A model generated the notes under the pieces. It did no database searches and was not told the origin of the DNA. It saw only the letters and a list, made by a program, of their open reading frames with translations. Positions 17,227 through 25,475 of a stretch of 64,000 nucleotides of DNA are shown here, in pieces. The DNA is from UMGS1975 sp959600905 (lineage in GTDB: Bacteria > Bacillota > Clostridia > Christensenellales > QAND01): NCBI GenBank assembly GCA_959600905.1, contig CAUGNO010000001.1, positions 248,001 to 312,000 on the forward strand. The letters run 5' to 3'. Numbering within the stretch: the stretch's first letter is position 1; the number at the start of each line of letters is the position of its first letter. Made by a program: the position numbers and the translations under genes.

Positions 17227-18837
17227 ATGAAGATCGTATTTATTACCGGCGGCGTTATGTCTTCTCTGGGGAAAGGCGTTACTTCCGCCTCTCTTGGTAT
17301 GTTGTTAAAAAGCCGTGGCTATCGTGTCACGATGATGAAGTTTGACCCTTATCTGAATGTGGACCCAGGTACGATGAACCCTTTCCAGCATGGGGAGGTT
17401 TTTGTAACAGACAACGGCGGCGAAACGGATCTGGATCTTGGCCATTATGAGCGTTTTATTGACAGCAGCCTATCCAAGCGTAGCAGTATAACCTCTGGAA
17501 AGCTGTATTCCAGTTTGATAGAGCGTGAGCGGCGCGGCGATTTCAACGGGGGTACCGTACAGGTGGTGCCTCATTTGACAAACGCCATCAAGCAGGCCAT
17601 CAAGGATGTGGCAACCAAGGATAATGCCGATGTAACGCTGGTAGAGGTTGGCGGCACGGTAGGCGATATTGAAAGCCTTCCGTTTATCGAGGCCATCAGC
17701 CAATTTCGTATGGAGGCCGGCCCCACCAATACGCTGAGTATCCATTTGACCTATATCCCTTACCTGGAATCTGTAGGCGAGCTAAAAACAAAACCTACAC
17801 AGCATAGCGTACGCGAGCTTTGTTCCTTGGGCATCCAGCCGGATATCCTGGTTTGCCGAACCGAGCATGAGCTAAGCGCAGAAATCAAAAATAAGATTTC
17901 CTATCTATGCAATATCACGCCGGGCTGTGTAATCGAAAATAACGACGTTAAAACCATTTACGAGGTTCCCTTGATGCTAGAGCGTGAAGGTCTTTGCGTC
18001 AAGGCCCTGGAAAAATTAGGGCTGCCAGATCGTGCACATGACCTATCCGATTGGCGCGATATGGTACAACACATCATTTCTCCCAAGCGAGAGGTCAATG
18101 TGGCGTTGGTTGGAAAATATATCAAACTCCATGACGCCTACCTGAGCGTGGTAGAATCCTTAATCCATGCAGGCGCTTATCATGATGCAAGGGTAAATAT
18201 TCATTGGGTAGAATCCGAAGAAATCACGCCTGAAACGGTCGATCAGTTGCTTGATCCCGTGGATGCTGTCCTTATTCCGGGCGGTTTTGGGCAGCGCGGC
18301 ACAGAGGGAAAAATTTTGGCTGTGCAGTATGCACGTACCCACAAAAAGCCCTTTTTTGGCATTTGTCTCGGCCTGCAAATGGCCGTTATCGAATATGCAC
18401 GCCATGTAGCAGGGCTGGAAGGGGCCAATTCCACGGAGATGGATCCCCATACTCCCTACCCTGTCATCGACATGATGGAAACACAAATCGGCGTTACGCA
18501 TTTGGGGGGTACACAGCGGCTGGGACAATATACCTGCCAGCTGGAAGAAAACAGCAAAAGCATGGCGGCCTATGGCACGCCGATCATTCATGAGCGCCAT
18601 CGTCATCGCTATGAATTCAATGCCAAATATGCGGACAAACTGTTTGACGGCAACCTGCACAAGGCAGGCACCAATCCTGAAACCGGTTTGGTCGAAATCG
18701 TAGAGCTGGTGGATCATCCCTGGTTTGTCGGTGTGCAATTCCATCCGGAATTCCTCTCGCGTCCGATGCGCCCGCATCCGCTGTTCCGTGAATTTATCGG
18801 AGCGGCCTTGTCCGAAAGAGAAGGGGGCCAGGATTGA
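17227..18837 (+). CDS. pyrG: CTP synthase
   Basis: A 536-residue enzyme converting UTP to CTP with glutamine and ATP. The amidoligase domain starts FITGGVMSSLGKGVTSASLG and carries KFDPYLNVDPGTMNP; the C-terminal glutaminase has GICLGLQM (nucleophile Cys) and QFHPEF (His, Glu). GGGGAG lies 10 bases before the ATG at 17227; a GTG at 17209 is possible but lies upstream of that site. Its TGA overlaps the guaA ATG by one base. Confidence 0.96.
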   Translation: MKIVFITGGVMSSLGKGVTSASLGMLLKSRGYRVTMMKFDPYLNVDPGTMNPFQHGEVFVTDNGGETDLDLGHYERFIDSSLSKRSSITSGKLYSSLIERERRGDFNGGTVQVVPHLTNAIKQAIKDVATKDNADVTLVEVGGTVGDIESLPFIEAISQFRMEAGPTNTLSIHLTYIPYLESVGELKTKPTQHSVRELCSLGIQPDILVCRTEHELSAEIKNKISYLCNITPGCVIENNDVKTIYEVPLMLEREGLCVKALEKLGLPDRAHDLSDWRDMVQHIISPKREVNVALVGKYIKLHDAYLSVVESLIHAGAYHDARVNIHWVESEEITPETVDQLLDPVDAVLIPGGFGQRGTEGKILAVQYARTHKKPFFGICLGLQMAVIEYARHVAGLEGANSTEMDPHTPYPVIDMMETQIGVTHLGGTQRLGQYTCQLEENSKSMAAYGTPIIHERHRHRYEFNAKYADKLFDGNLHKAGTNPETGLVEIVELVDHPWFVGVQFHPEFLSRPMRPHPLFREFIGAALSEREGGQD

Positions 18838-20363
18838 TGGAAAAAATCATTGTGCTGGATTTCGGCGGTCAATACAACCAGTTGATTGTGCGCCGTATCC
18901 GCGAAGCCGGTGTGTATTGTGAGATCTTTCCCTGCGATACTGCAGTGGATACATGGAAAAACGATGATCTTAAAGGCATCATCTTGACGGGCGGCCCGCA
19001 AAGCGTCTACGACGAGCATGCAAAGGCATGCGATCCCGTTGTGCTTTCCCTTGGTGTTCCGGTGCTTGGCATCTGCTATGGGCAGCAATGGATGACGCAT
19101 ATGTTGGGTGGTAAGGTTGGCCCTATGGATGCGCGTGAATATGGCTCTACGGACACTGTGTTCGATCTCTCCTCTGCCCTGTTTAAAGGGTTGCCGGAGC
19201 AGAATGTAGTTTGGATGAATCATAACGACGCTGTAACCGCTCTGCCCGATGGTTTTGTTTCTATCGCGCATACCAAGCATTGTGCATGCGCCGCCATTGC
19301 CAATCCTGATAAGCGGTATTATGGCGTGCAGTTTCATCCTGAAGTGGCGCACACGCAGCATGGCAGCGAAATTCTAAAGAATTTTTTGGATATTTGCGGC
19401 TGCCAGGGCGGTTGGAAAATGGAGGCCGTTGTAGATTCCATGGTAGAGGCCATCCGCAAGCAGGTTGGAGACAGCAAAGTATTGTGTGCTCTTTCCGGCG
19501 GCGTGGATTCTTCTGTGGCCGCGGTGCTGGTACACCGTGCCATTGGGGACAACCTAACCTGCATCTTTGTAGACCATGGCTTGTTGCGCAAGGATGAAGG
19601 CGACCAAGTTATGCAGACTTATCACGAAAAGCTGGGGCTCAAGATCCACCGTGTCAATGCTGGCCCGCGTTTTTTGGCTAAGTTGGCGGGTGTAACGGAT
19701 CCAGAACAAAAGCGTAAAATCATCGGCAATGAGTTCATCACGGTTTTTCAGGAACAGGCCAAAGCGCTGGGACAAATGGATTATCTTGTTCAAGGTACAA
19801 TTTATCCGGACGTCATTGAAAGCGGTATGGGGCAGGCTGCTGTGATCAAAAGCCATCATAATGTAGGCGGGTTGCCGGAGGATATTGGTTTTAAAGGGCT
19901 GGTAGAGCCGCTGCGTCTATTGTTTAAAGATGAGGTGCGTGCGCTTGGCATCAGTTTGGGCATAGATCGCAGCATGGTTTGGCGTCAGCCCTTCCCCGGC
20001 CCGGGACTTGCCATTCGCGTGTTGGGCGATATTACGGAGGATAAGCTGCGCATTGTACGGGAAAGCGATGCCATTCTGCGTTATGAAATCGCTGAGGCCG
20101 GTTTGGAGGAGCAGGTTTGGCAGTATTTCACGGTCTTTACCCCTCTGCGTACGGTCGGCGTAATGGGTGATGAGCGTACCTATGACCATGTATTGGCCAT
20201 TCGCGCTGTTACCTCTACCGACGCTATGACTGTGGAGGCAGCAGAGCTTCCCTGGCCTGTCCTGAAGAAGATTATGAATCGTATCATCAACGAAGTCCCC
20301 GGCGTCAACCGCGTGGTATACGACATCACCTCAAAGCCCCCGGGTACCATTGAATGGGAATAA
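18837..20363 (+). CDS. guaA: GMP synthase (glutamine-hydrolysing)
   Basis: A 508-residue enzyme aminating XMP to GMP. It has an N-terminal glutaminase with C80 in LGICYGQQ and QFHPEV, an ATP pyrophosphatase P loop SGGVDSSVAA near residue 220, and a C-terminal dimerisation domain ending DITSKPPGTIEWE. The ATG follows pyrG in a TGATG overlap. The 3' end of guaA is a known integration target of genomic islands, and the sequence after this gene looks like an island scar (see 20364-21234). Confidence 0.96.
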   Translation: MEKIIVLDFGGQYNQLIVRRIREAGVYCEIFPCDTAVDTWKNDDLKGIILTGGPQSVYDEHAKACDPVVLSLGVPVLGICYGQQWMTHMLGGKVGPMDAREYGSTDTVFDLSSALFKGLPEQNVVWMNHNDAVTALPDGFVSIAHTKHCACAAIANPDKRYYGVQFHPEVAHTQHGSEILKNFLDICGCQGGWKMEAVVDSMVEAIRKQVGDSKVLCALSGGVDSSVAAVLVHRAIGDNLTCIFVDHGLLRKDEGDQVMQTYHEKLGLKIHRVNAGPRFLAKLAGVTDPEQKRKIIGNEFITVFQEQAKALGQMDYLVQGTIYPDVIESGMGQAAVIKSHHNVGGLPEDIGFKGLVEPLRLLFKDEVRALGISLGIDRSMVWRQPFPGPGLAIRVLGDITEDKLRIVRESDAILRYEIAEAGLEEQVWQYFTVFTPLRTVGVMGDERTYDHVLAIRAVTSTDAMTVEAAELPWPVLKKIMNRIINEVPGVNRVVYDITSKPPGTIEWE

Positions 20364-20598
20364 GTTGAGAGGGCGAAGAAACCCAGTGTTTATGCGGGTT
20401 TGCGGCATATCAAGAGGTCCTTTGATAACAATTTGATAACAGTTGTATAAGAGCCATTATTCTTGTAATCCAGTGGTTTGTGGGTTATAGAATGATTTAG
20501 CGTTGGTCTTGTATGACAAAATAAATCCATATTAGAAAGCCCTTAGCTATGGGTAGTAACTCATAGCTAAGGGCTTTTTTCGTTGTTTTTATTTGTAA
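20364..20598. other. Island-scar-like spacer after guaA
   Basis: No gene is visible. The stretch holds an imperfect AAACCC...GGGTTT hairpin at about 20379-20401, and a direct repeat of TTTGATAACA at 20421-20430 and 20432-20441, the kind of repeat seen around tyrosine-recombinase attachment sites. A strong hairpin terminator closes it. It is clearly more AT-rich than the operon before it. No integrase gene remains. Confidence 0.45.
20536..20580 (+). terminator. Rho-independent terminator downstream of guaA
   Basis: AAAGCCCTTAGCTATG pairs perfectly (16 bp) with CATAGCTAAGGGCTTT around a 10-base loop, then TTT. The T run favours the plus strand, although it also lies just past the convergent DUF4180 stop codon. 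Confidence 0.88.
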
Positions 20599-20961
20599 TC
20601 ATTTGGCGAGTTTTTCAACTGCTTCCTCCAAAGATGACACAAAAAATACATCCTTACCATTATTGCTCTCATAGATGAAGTCTCTTAATGGTTTGCTTGT
20701 GTAGTGTGAATAGCCACCGTAAATAGCAATACGGCCACCGTAATTGACAAACTTTTGTAATATCTCTCCAGCCAGTCCCGTACTGAGGACAAAGAAATCC
20801 TCTGTAATAAGCTGTTTGGAAATTACGATATTTTTCGTTCCGATATCGTACTTTGCACTCATTAGCAAATCAAGTGCCGATTGGGTGTCCGTAATAACTG
20901 TATTTTCGCAATTTACTAACGCACAAAGAGTGCCTTTGTTTTCAATTTTACGTAAATTCAT
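20599..20961 (-). CDS. DUF4180 domain-containing protein
   Basis: A 120-residue protein matching the DUF4180 pattern: an N-terminal CENTVITDTQSALDLLMSAKY, FVLSTGLAGEILQKFVNYGG in the middle and SKPLRDFIYESNNGKDVFFV near the end. Function is unknown; such genes are common, single and often near mobile elements in Clostridia. AAAGGA lies 8 bases before the ATG. Codon use is more AT-rich than in the flanking genes, consistent with recent acquisition. Confidence 0.8.
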   Translation of the reverse strand: MNLRKIENKGTLCALVNCENTVITDTQSALDLLMSAKYDIGTKNIVISKQLITEDFFVLSTGLAGEILQKFVNYGGRIAIYGGYSHYTSKPLRDFIYESNNGKDVFFVSSLEEAVEKLAK

Positions 20962-20993
20962 ATAGATGATCCTTTCGATTAGTCTTTGAATGC

Positions 20994-21234
20994 TTAGACT
21001 AATGCGTCACTAAGCTCCTTTGAGGGATCTTTCGCCCAGATTTGTGTGGCATCGAATTTCGGGCAGTAATAACGCCAGTTGTCGTACTCTTCCCTACCGA
21101 TTTCCTCGGAAGATAGCTTGTCCGCCTGTTCTTTCCAAGCGCAGAGCATTTTTGAGAGCTCGGCAGCGTCCTTACCTTTGTCCTTGTTGACTTTCAGACA
21201 GACTTTCCCGTCTGCTTCGCTGACGGGAAGGCCG
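20994..21234 (-). pseudogene. C-terminal gene fragment of unknown family
   Basis: An open frame encodes a plausible C-terminal domain (acidic helix AAELSKMLCAWKEQADKL, then EYDNWRYYCPKFDATQIWAK and ELSDALV) but has no start codon or binding site of its own. Upstream it runs out of frame into the 3' end of the ABC transporter gene. I read it as the tail of a gene whose front was lost at a junction at or near 21235. I do not recognise the family with certainty. Alternatively it is a spurious frame, but its composition looks protein-like. Confidence 0.5.
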
Positions 21235-23115
21235 TTATTCTTCTGCAAAATTGCCGGTATAAAGCTGATAATATTTCCCTTTTTTCTCAATCAGCTCATC
21301 ATGCGTACCGCGTTCGATGATACGGCCCTGCTCCAAAACCATGATACAGTCCGCATTTTTTACCGTAGACAGCCTATGTGCGATGACAAAAGTCGTTCTG
21401 CCCGTCATGAGCGCATCCATGCCTGCCTGCACCAACGCTTCCGTCCTTGTATCGATGGAACTGGTCGCTTCGTCTAAAATCAGCACAGGCGGATCCGCTA
21501 CAGCGGCGCGCGCGATGGCAAGCAGCTGCCGTTGTCCTTGGCTAAGGTTAGCGCCGTCGCCTGTCAGCACGGTTTGGTATCCATCCGGTAAACGTTGGAT
21601 AAAGCCATCCGCATTGGCCAATCTTGCCGCCGCCATACATTCGTCATCTGTTGCATCTAAGTTGCCGTAACGGATGTTATCCATCACGGTTCCAGTAAAC
21701 AGGTGCGTATCCTGCAAAACGATGCCGAGGCTTCTACGCAGATCTGGCTTTTTAATTTTGTTGATGTTTATCCCATCATATCGGATCTTGCCGTCTGCAA
21801 GATCATAAAAACGGTTAATCAGATTTGTGATGGTAGTTTTCCCCGCGCCTGTTGAGCCAACAAACGCAATTTTTTGTCCAGGTTTTGCAAATAGGCTGAT
21901 ATCATGCAGAACCATTTTCTTTTCATCATAGCCAAAATCCACATGGTCAAAAACGACGCCGCCTTCCAGCCTGGTATAGGTAACAGTGCCCTCCTGTTTA
22001 TGGGGATGCTTCCATGCCCATAGGTTTGTGCGCTCCTCACACTCGGTAAGCTGGCCATCGCCGGTTTCCTTTGCGTTGACAAGCTCTACATAGCCATGAT
22101 CTTCTTCCGGCTTTTCATCCAACAAACGGAAGACACGCTGTGCCCCTGCCGCAGCCATAACGATAAAATTCATCTGTTGGCTGATCTGTGTAATGGGCTG
22201 GGTAAAGCTCTTATTCAGGCCTACAAAGGCAACCAAGGTGCCAACTGTCAGCCCGGCATAGCCGTTTAGCGCGAGGAGCGCACCTACAATAGCACACAAT
22301 ACATAGCTAAGGTTGCCAATGTTGGCGTTGATGGGCATAACCAAGTTGGCATACCGGTTTGCCTTATCGGCACTATCTCGGAGAGCTTGGTTCAGCTGGT
22401 GAAAGTCTGCTTTGGCCTGTTCTTCATGGCAGAATACTTTTACCACCTTCTGGCCTTCTATCATCTCTTCAATAAAACCGTCCACAACACCCAGGTCGCG
22501 CTGTTGGTGCGCAAAGTATGTACCGGACAAACTGGAAAAGCGCGCCGTTACAAACACCATAACGCCTGCCATAACCAAAGCCATCAGCGTCAGCGGAATA
22601 TTGAGTATGAGCATAGATACAAACGTAGAAATAAGCGTCACCAGAGAATTGACAACCTGGGGAATGCTCTGCCCCATCAACTGGCGCAGCGTATCTACGT
22701 CGTTGGTGTATACGGACATTATATCTCCATGGGCCGTGGTATCTAAATATTTGATGGGCAGGCTTTCCATATTGCTGAAGATATCGATCCTTAAACGGCG
22801 CATTGTTCCCTGGCTGATGCCTACCATGATGCGATTGTACGCAAACGCCGCAATGACGCCGATCAGCATAACGGCGCCGACTTGCATCAAATTGCGCAAC
22901 AGCGGCGCAAAATCCGGCGCTGCGCTTGCCAGCATCGGCACGATATAGTCGTCTATCAACACTTGGGTAAACATCATGCTGCGCACCGTTGCAAATGCAG
23001 AGACAATGATAAACACCACAACCGCGCAGAAGCGAAATTTATAGTATTTGAGCATATAGCTCATCACACGCTTGAGCACAGACATGGAATCACGCATAGA
23101 GATTCTCTTTTTCAT
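21235..23115 (-). CDS. ABC exporter half-transporter, canonical ATPase site subunit
   Basis: A 626-residue fusion of a six-helix transmembrane domain (residues about 20-330) and an ATPase domain. Walker A is GSTGAGKTT, the signature LSQGQRQL, Walker B VLILDEATSSID with the catalytic Glu, and the switch His is in FVIAHRLSTV. A linker of about 60 residues separates the domains. It starts 3 bases after the partner half-transporter, so the two are expected to form a heterodimeric type IV exporter for drugs, lipids or peptides, under the MarR gene upstream. Confidence 0.93.
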   Translation of the reverse strand: MKKRISMRDSMSVLKRVMSYMLKYYKFRFCAVVVFIIVSAFATVRSMMFTQVLIDDYIVPMLASAAPDFAPLLRNLMQVGAVMLIGVIAAFAYNRIMVGISQGTMRRLRIDIFSNMESLPIKYLDTTAHGDIMSVYTNDVDTLRQLMGQSIPQVVNSLVTLISTFVSMLILNIPLTLMALVMAGVMVFVTARFSSLSGTYFAHQQRDLGVVDGFIEEMIEGQKVVKVFCHEEQAKADFHQLNQALRDSADKANRYANLVMPINANIGNLSYVLCAIVGALLALNGYAGLTVGTLVAFVGLNKSFTQPITQISQQMNFIVMAAAGAQRVFRLLDEKPEEDHGYVELVNAKETGDGQLTECEERTNLWAWKHPHKQEGTVTYTRLEGGVVFDHVDFGYDEKKMVLHDISLFAKPGQKIAFVGSTGAGKTTITNLINRFYDLADGKIRYDGININKIKKPDLRRSLGIVLQDTHLFTGTVMDNIRYGNLDATDDECMAAARLANADGFIQRLPDGYQTVLTGDGANLSQGQRQLLAIARAAVADPPVLILDEATSSIDTRTEALVQAGMDALMTGRTTFVIAHRLSTVKNADCIMVLEQGRIIERGTHDELIEKKGKYYQLYTGNFAEE

Positions 23116-23118
23116 CGC

Positions 23119-24876
23119 TTAATTCGCCCCCTTTTCCGGCATAGGATGGTCAAAATCTCCGCCGCCTTTGATTTGGGATTCATAGATTTCTTGATAGATG
23201 GCATTGCCTTCCAGCAGGTTTTCATGGGTATCAAACCCATTGATCCTGCCTCCATCCAGCACTAGGATGCGGTCTGCATCCTGCACGCTGGAAATGCGCT
23301 GGGCAATGATGATTTTGGTGGTTCCCGGTATCTTTTCTACAAACGCTTTTCGGATCCTAGCATCCGTAGCCGTATCTACTGCGCTGGTAGAGTCGTCCAG
23401 AATTAACACTTTTGGTTTTTTCAATAGAGCGCGCGCAATGCAAAGCCGTTGTTTTTGGCCGCCGGATACATTGGCGCCTCCGCGTGTGATATACGTATGG
23501 TAGCCATCCGGCAGCCGGTCGATAAATTCGTCGGCACAAGCCGCACGGCACGCCTCTATACACTCCTCGTCCGTTGCATTTGGGTCCCCCCATCTGAGGT
23601 TTTCCAAAATTGTGCCGGAAAACAAAACATTTTTTTGCAACACAACGGATACCTGATTGCGCAGCGCATCCATATCATACGCACGCACATCCTCGCCGCC
23701 TACACGTACACAGCCTTCATCCACATCGTACAACCGACAGATTAGGTTTACCAGGCTGCTCTTCCCGCTGCCTGTGCCGCCGATGACGCCGATGTTTTCT
23801 CCCGAATGTATATGAAGATCGATATCGGTAAGCGCTTTTTTCCCAGTGCCATGCTTATAGGAAAAGCTAACATGATCAAAATCAATACTGCCATCCTTTA
23901 CCTGCATCAATGGGTGCTCCGGATTTTTCAGGTCTGGCGTTTCTTGGAGAACCTCTACAATGCGGTGGATGCTGGCCATACTCATGCTGATCATGACAAA
24001 GATCATGGACAGCATCATGAGCGACATCAACACAGACATCACGTAGCTAAACATAGAGGTCAATTCACCTGTGGTCATGGTGCCAATGACGATGAACTTG
24101 GTGCCAAACCAGGAAACCGAGATGATACAGCCATAAATGGCCAGCATCATAGCGGGGTTATTAAGGGCTAGCAGCTTCTCTGCTTTTACAAACAGGCGAT
24201 ATACATTGTAAGCGGCCTTTGAGAATTTCTTTTTCTCATATTCCTCCCGCACAAACGCCTTAACAACACGGATCGCCGAAACATTTTCCTGCACGCTGGC
24301 ATTCAGGTCGTCGTATTTTTTGAATACCACATCAAAAACCTTCATCGCCGCCTTCATGATACAGCCCAGCACCGTCGCCAAAAACAGGATCGCAACCAAA
24401 AAGATCAAGCTTAGATCACGGTTGATGGTAAAGCACATCACCATACTGGAAACCAGCATCAGCGGCGCGCGCACAGCAATGCGCAGCACCATTTGGTAGG
24501 CGTTTTGTACGTTTGTAATGTCCGTAGTCATCCGCGTTACCAATCCTGCCGTGCTGAATTTATCGATATTGGAAAAAGAAAAGGTTTGAATATTGCTATA
24601 AATCGCTTCACGCAGATTGGCAGCCACCCCAGCAGAAGCGCTGGCGGCGTACTTCCCTGCCAGCGCGCCGAATGCCAAACTAAAAAAAGCCATGACCAGC
24701 ATGACGATTCCGTATTGATAGACAGCCTGCATATTGCCAGCCTGCAAACCGTTGTCTATGATCTTTGCTGTGATGAACGGAAGCAACACTTCCATCACCA
24801 CCTCCAAAGCGGTAAACAGCGGTGTTAAAATGGAATCCTTTTTGTATTGGCCAATGTATTTTACAATGGTCTTCAT
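23119..24876 (-). CDS. ABC exporter half-transporter, degenerate ATPase site subunit
   Basis: A 585-residue half-transporter: six transmembrane helices in the first 310 residues, then an ATPase with Walker A GGTGSGKSS and signature VSGGQKQR. Walker B ends ILDDS, with Asp in place of the catalytic Glu, and the switch region reads IIIAQRISS, with Gln in place of His. That pattern marks the inactive-site partner of heterodimeric exporters such as TM287/288 or BmrCD. It is the second gene of the MarR-ABC-ABC operon. Confidence 0.93.
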   Translation of the reverse strand: MKTIVKYIGQYKKDSILTPLFTALEVVMEVLLPFITAKIIDNGLQAGNMQAVYQYGIVMLVMAFFSLAFGALAGKYAASASAGVAANLREAIYSNIQTFSFSNIDKFSTAGLVTRMTTDITNVQNAYQMVLRIAVRAPLMLVSSMVMCFTINRDLSLIFLVAILFLATVLGCIMKAAMKVFDVVFKKYDDLNASVQENVSAIRVVKAFVREEYEKKKFSKAAYNVYRLFVKAEKLLALNNPAMMLAIYGCIISVSWFGTKFIVIGTMTTGELTSMFSYVMSVLMSLMMLSMIFVMISMSMASIHRIVEVLQETPDLKNPEHPLMQVKDGSIDFDHVSFSYKHGTGKKALTDIDLHIHSGENIGVIGGTGSGKSSLVNLICRLYDVDEGCVRVGGEDVRAYDMDALRNQVSVVLQKNVLFSGTILENLRWGDPNATDEECIEACRAACADEFIDRLPDGYHTYITRGGANVSGGQKQRLCIARALLKKPKVLILDDSTSAVDTATDARIRKAFVEKIPGTTKIIIAQRISSVQDADRILVLDGGRINGFDTHENLLEGNAIYQEIYESQIKGGGDFDHPMPEKGAN

Positions 24877-24902
24877 CGCTCACACCTTCTTTACTAGTTT
24901 TT

Positions 24903-25325
24903 TTAGGATACATTCAACAGCATTTTATGCTGCACGCTTTGCAATGCGCGCAGCTCTTCTGTTTTCAGGCCGCTACAAATCTTGCTTTGCAGCTGTGCCA
25001 GCGTCTGCCCTATGCTCTTACCCAGCGCCTGGCCCTGCGGCGTGGCAAAAATCAGCTTTTGCCTATCATCATTTTCAGTATATACATATCCCTTTCCTTT
25101 CAGCTTTTTTACCAGTGCGGAAATCGACGGCTTTGATAGGCCCAACACACGATATATCTCCGTTGCGCACACCCCTTGCTCGCTATGCTCCAATACATAG
25201 GCCAGCACCTGTGCCTGGGCAACCGTAAGCCCATGCAGAGCAGCCGCTCGGTTAAAGCATGCCTCTAGCCGGATGCTGAGCTGTCTGAGCGTTTGCAATA
25301 GGCTGCGGAATTCTACGGCAGACAT
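24903..25325 (-). CDS. MarR family transcriptional regulator
   Basis: A 140-residue winged-helix regulator: GLTVAQAQVLAYVLEHSE, then the recognition region LGLSKPSISALVKKLKGKGYVY and the wing ENDDRQKLIFATPQG. Of two adjacent ATG codons, the one at 25325 is 7 bases from AGGTG and is preferred over 25328. It lies 26 bases upstream of the ABC exporter genes and most likely represses this operon. A palindrome TGTATA-N6-TATACA (25367-25384) over its own promoter is the likely operator. Confidence 0.9.
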   Translation of the reverse strand: MSAVEFRSLLQTLRQLSIRLEACFNRAAALHGLTVAQAQVLAYVLEHSEQGVCATEIYRVLGLSKPSISALVKKLKGKGYVYTENDDRQKLIFATPQGQALGKSIGQTLAQLQSKICSGLKTEELRALQSVQHKMLLNVS

Positions 25326-25366
25326 CATTTTTCACCTCTCAATGGTTTTGGCCCGAATAGTTTTGC

Positions 25367-25384
25367 TGTATACATTCTTATACA
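25367..25384. promoter_or_regulatory. Palindromic operator candidate of the MarR regulator
   Basis: TGTATA-N6-TATACA is a perfect inverted repeat overlapping the -10 region and start site of the marR promoter, the usual place for an autorepressor site. Confidence 0.55.
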
Positions 25385-25405
25385 TCAACTTCGCTTGAAT
25401 GTAAA
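25377..25405 (-). promoter_or_regulatory. Promoter of the MarR-ABC operon
   Basis: Minus-strand TTTACA, 17-base spacer, TATAAG. Confidence 0.55.
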
Positions 25406-25423
25406 ATTCAAATATGTTATTAT
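25395..25423 (+). promoter_or_regulatory. Promoter of the LysR gene
   Basis: TTGAAT, 17-base spacer, TATTAT. Its -35 overlaps the -35 of the divergent marR promoter, so the two promoters should compete for polymerase. Confidence 0.65.
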
Positions 25424-25475
25424 CGATAAAAACTTTTTATAGAAAATAATAATATTTTTATTTTAGGAGTTTCTC

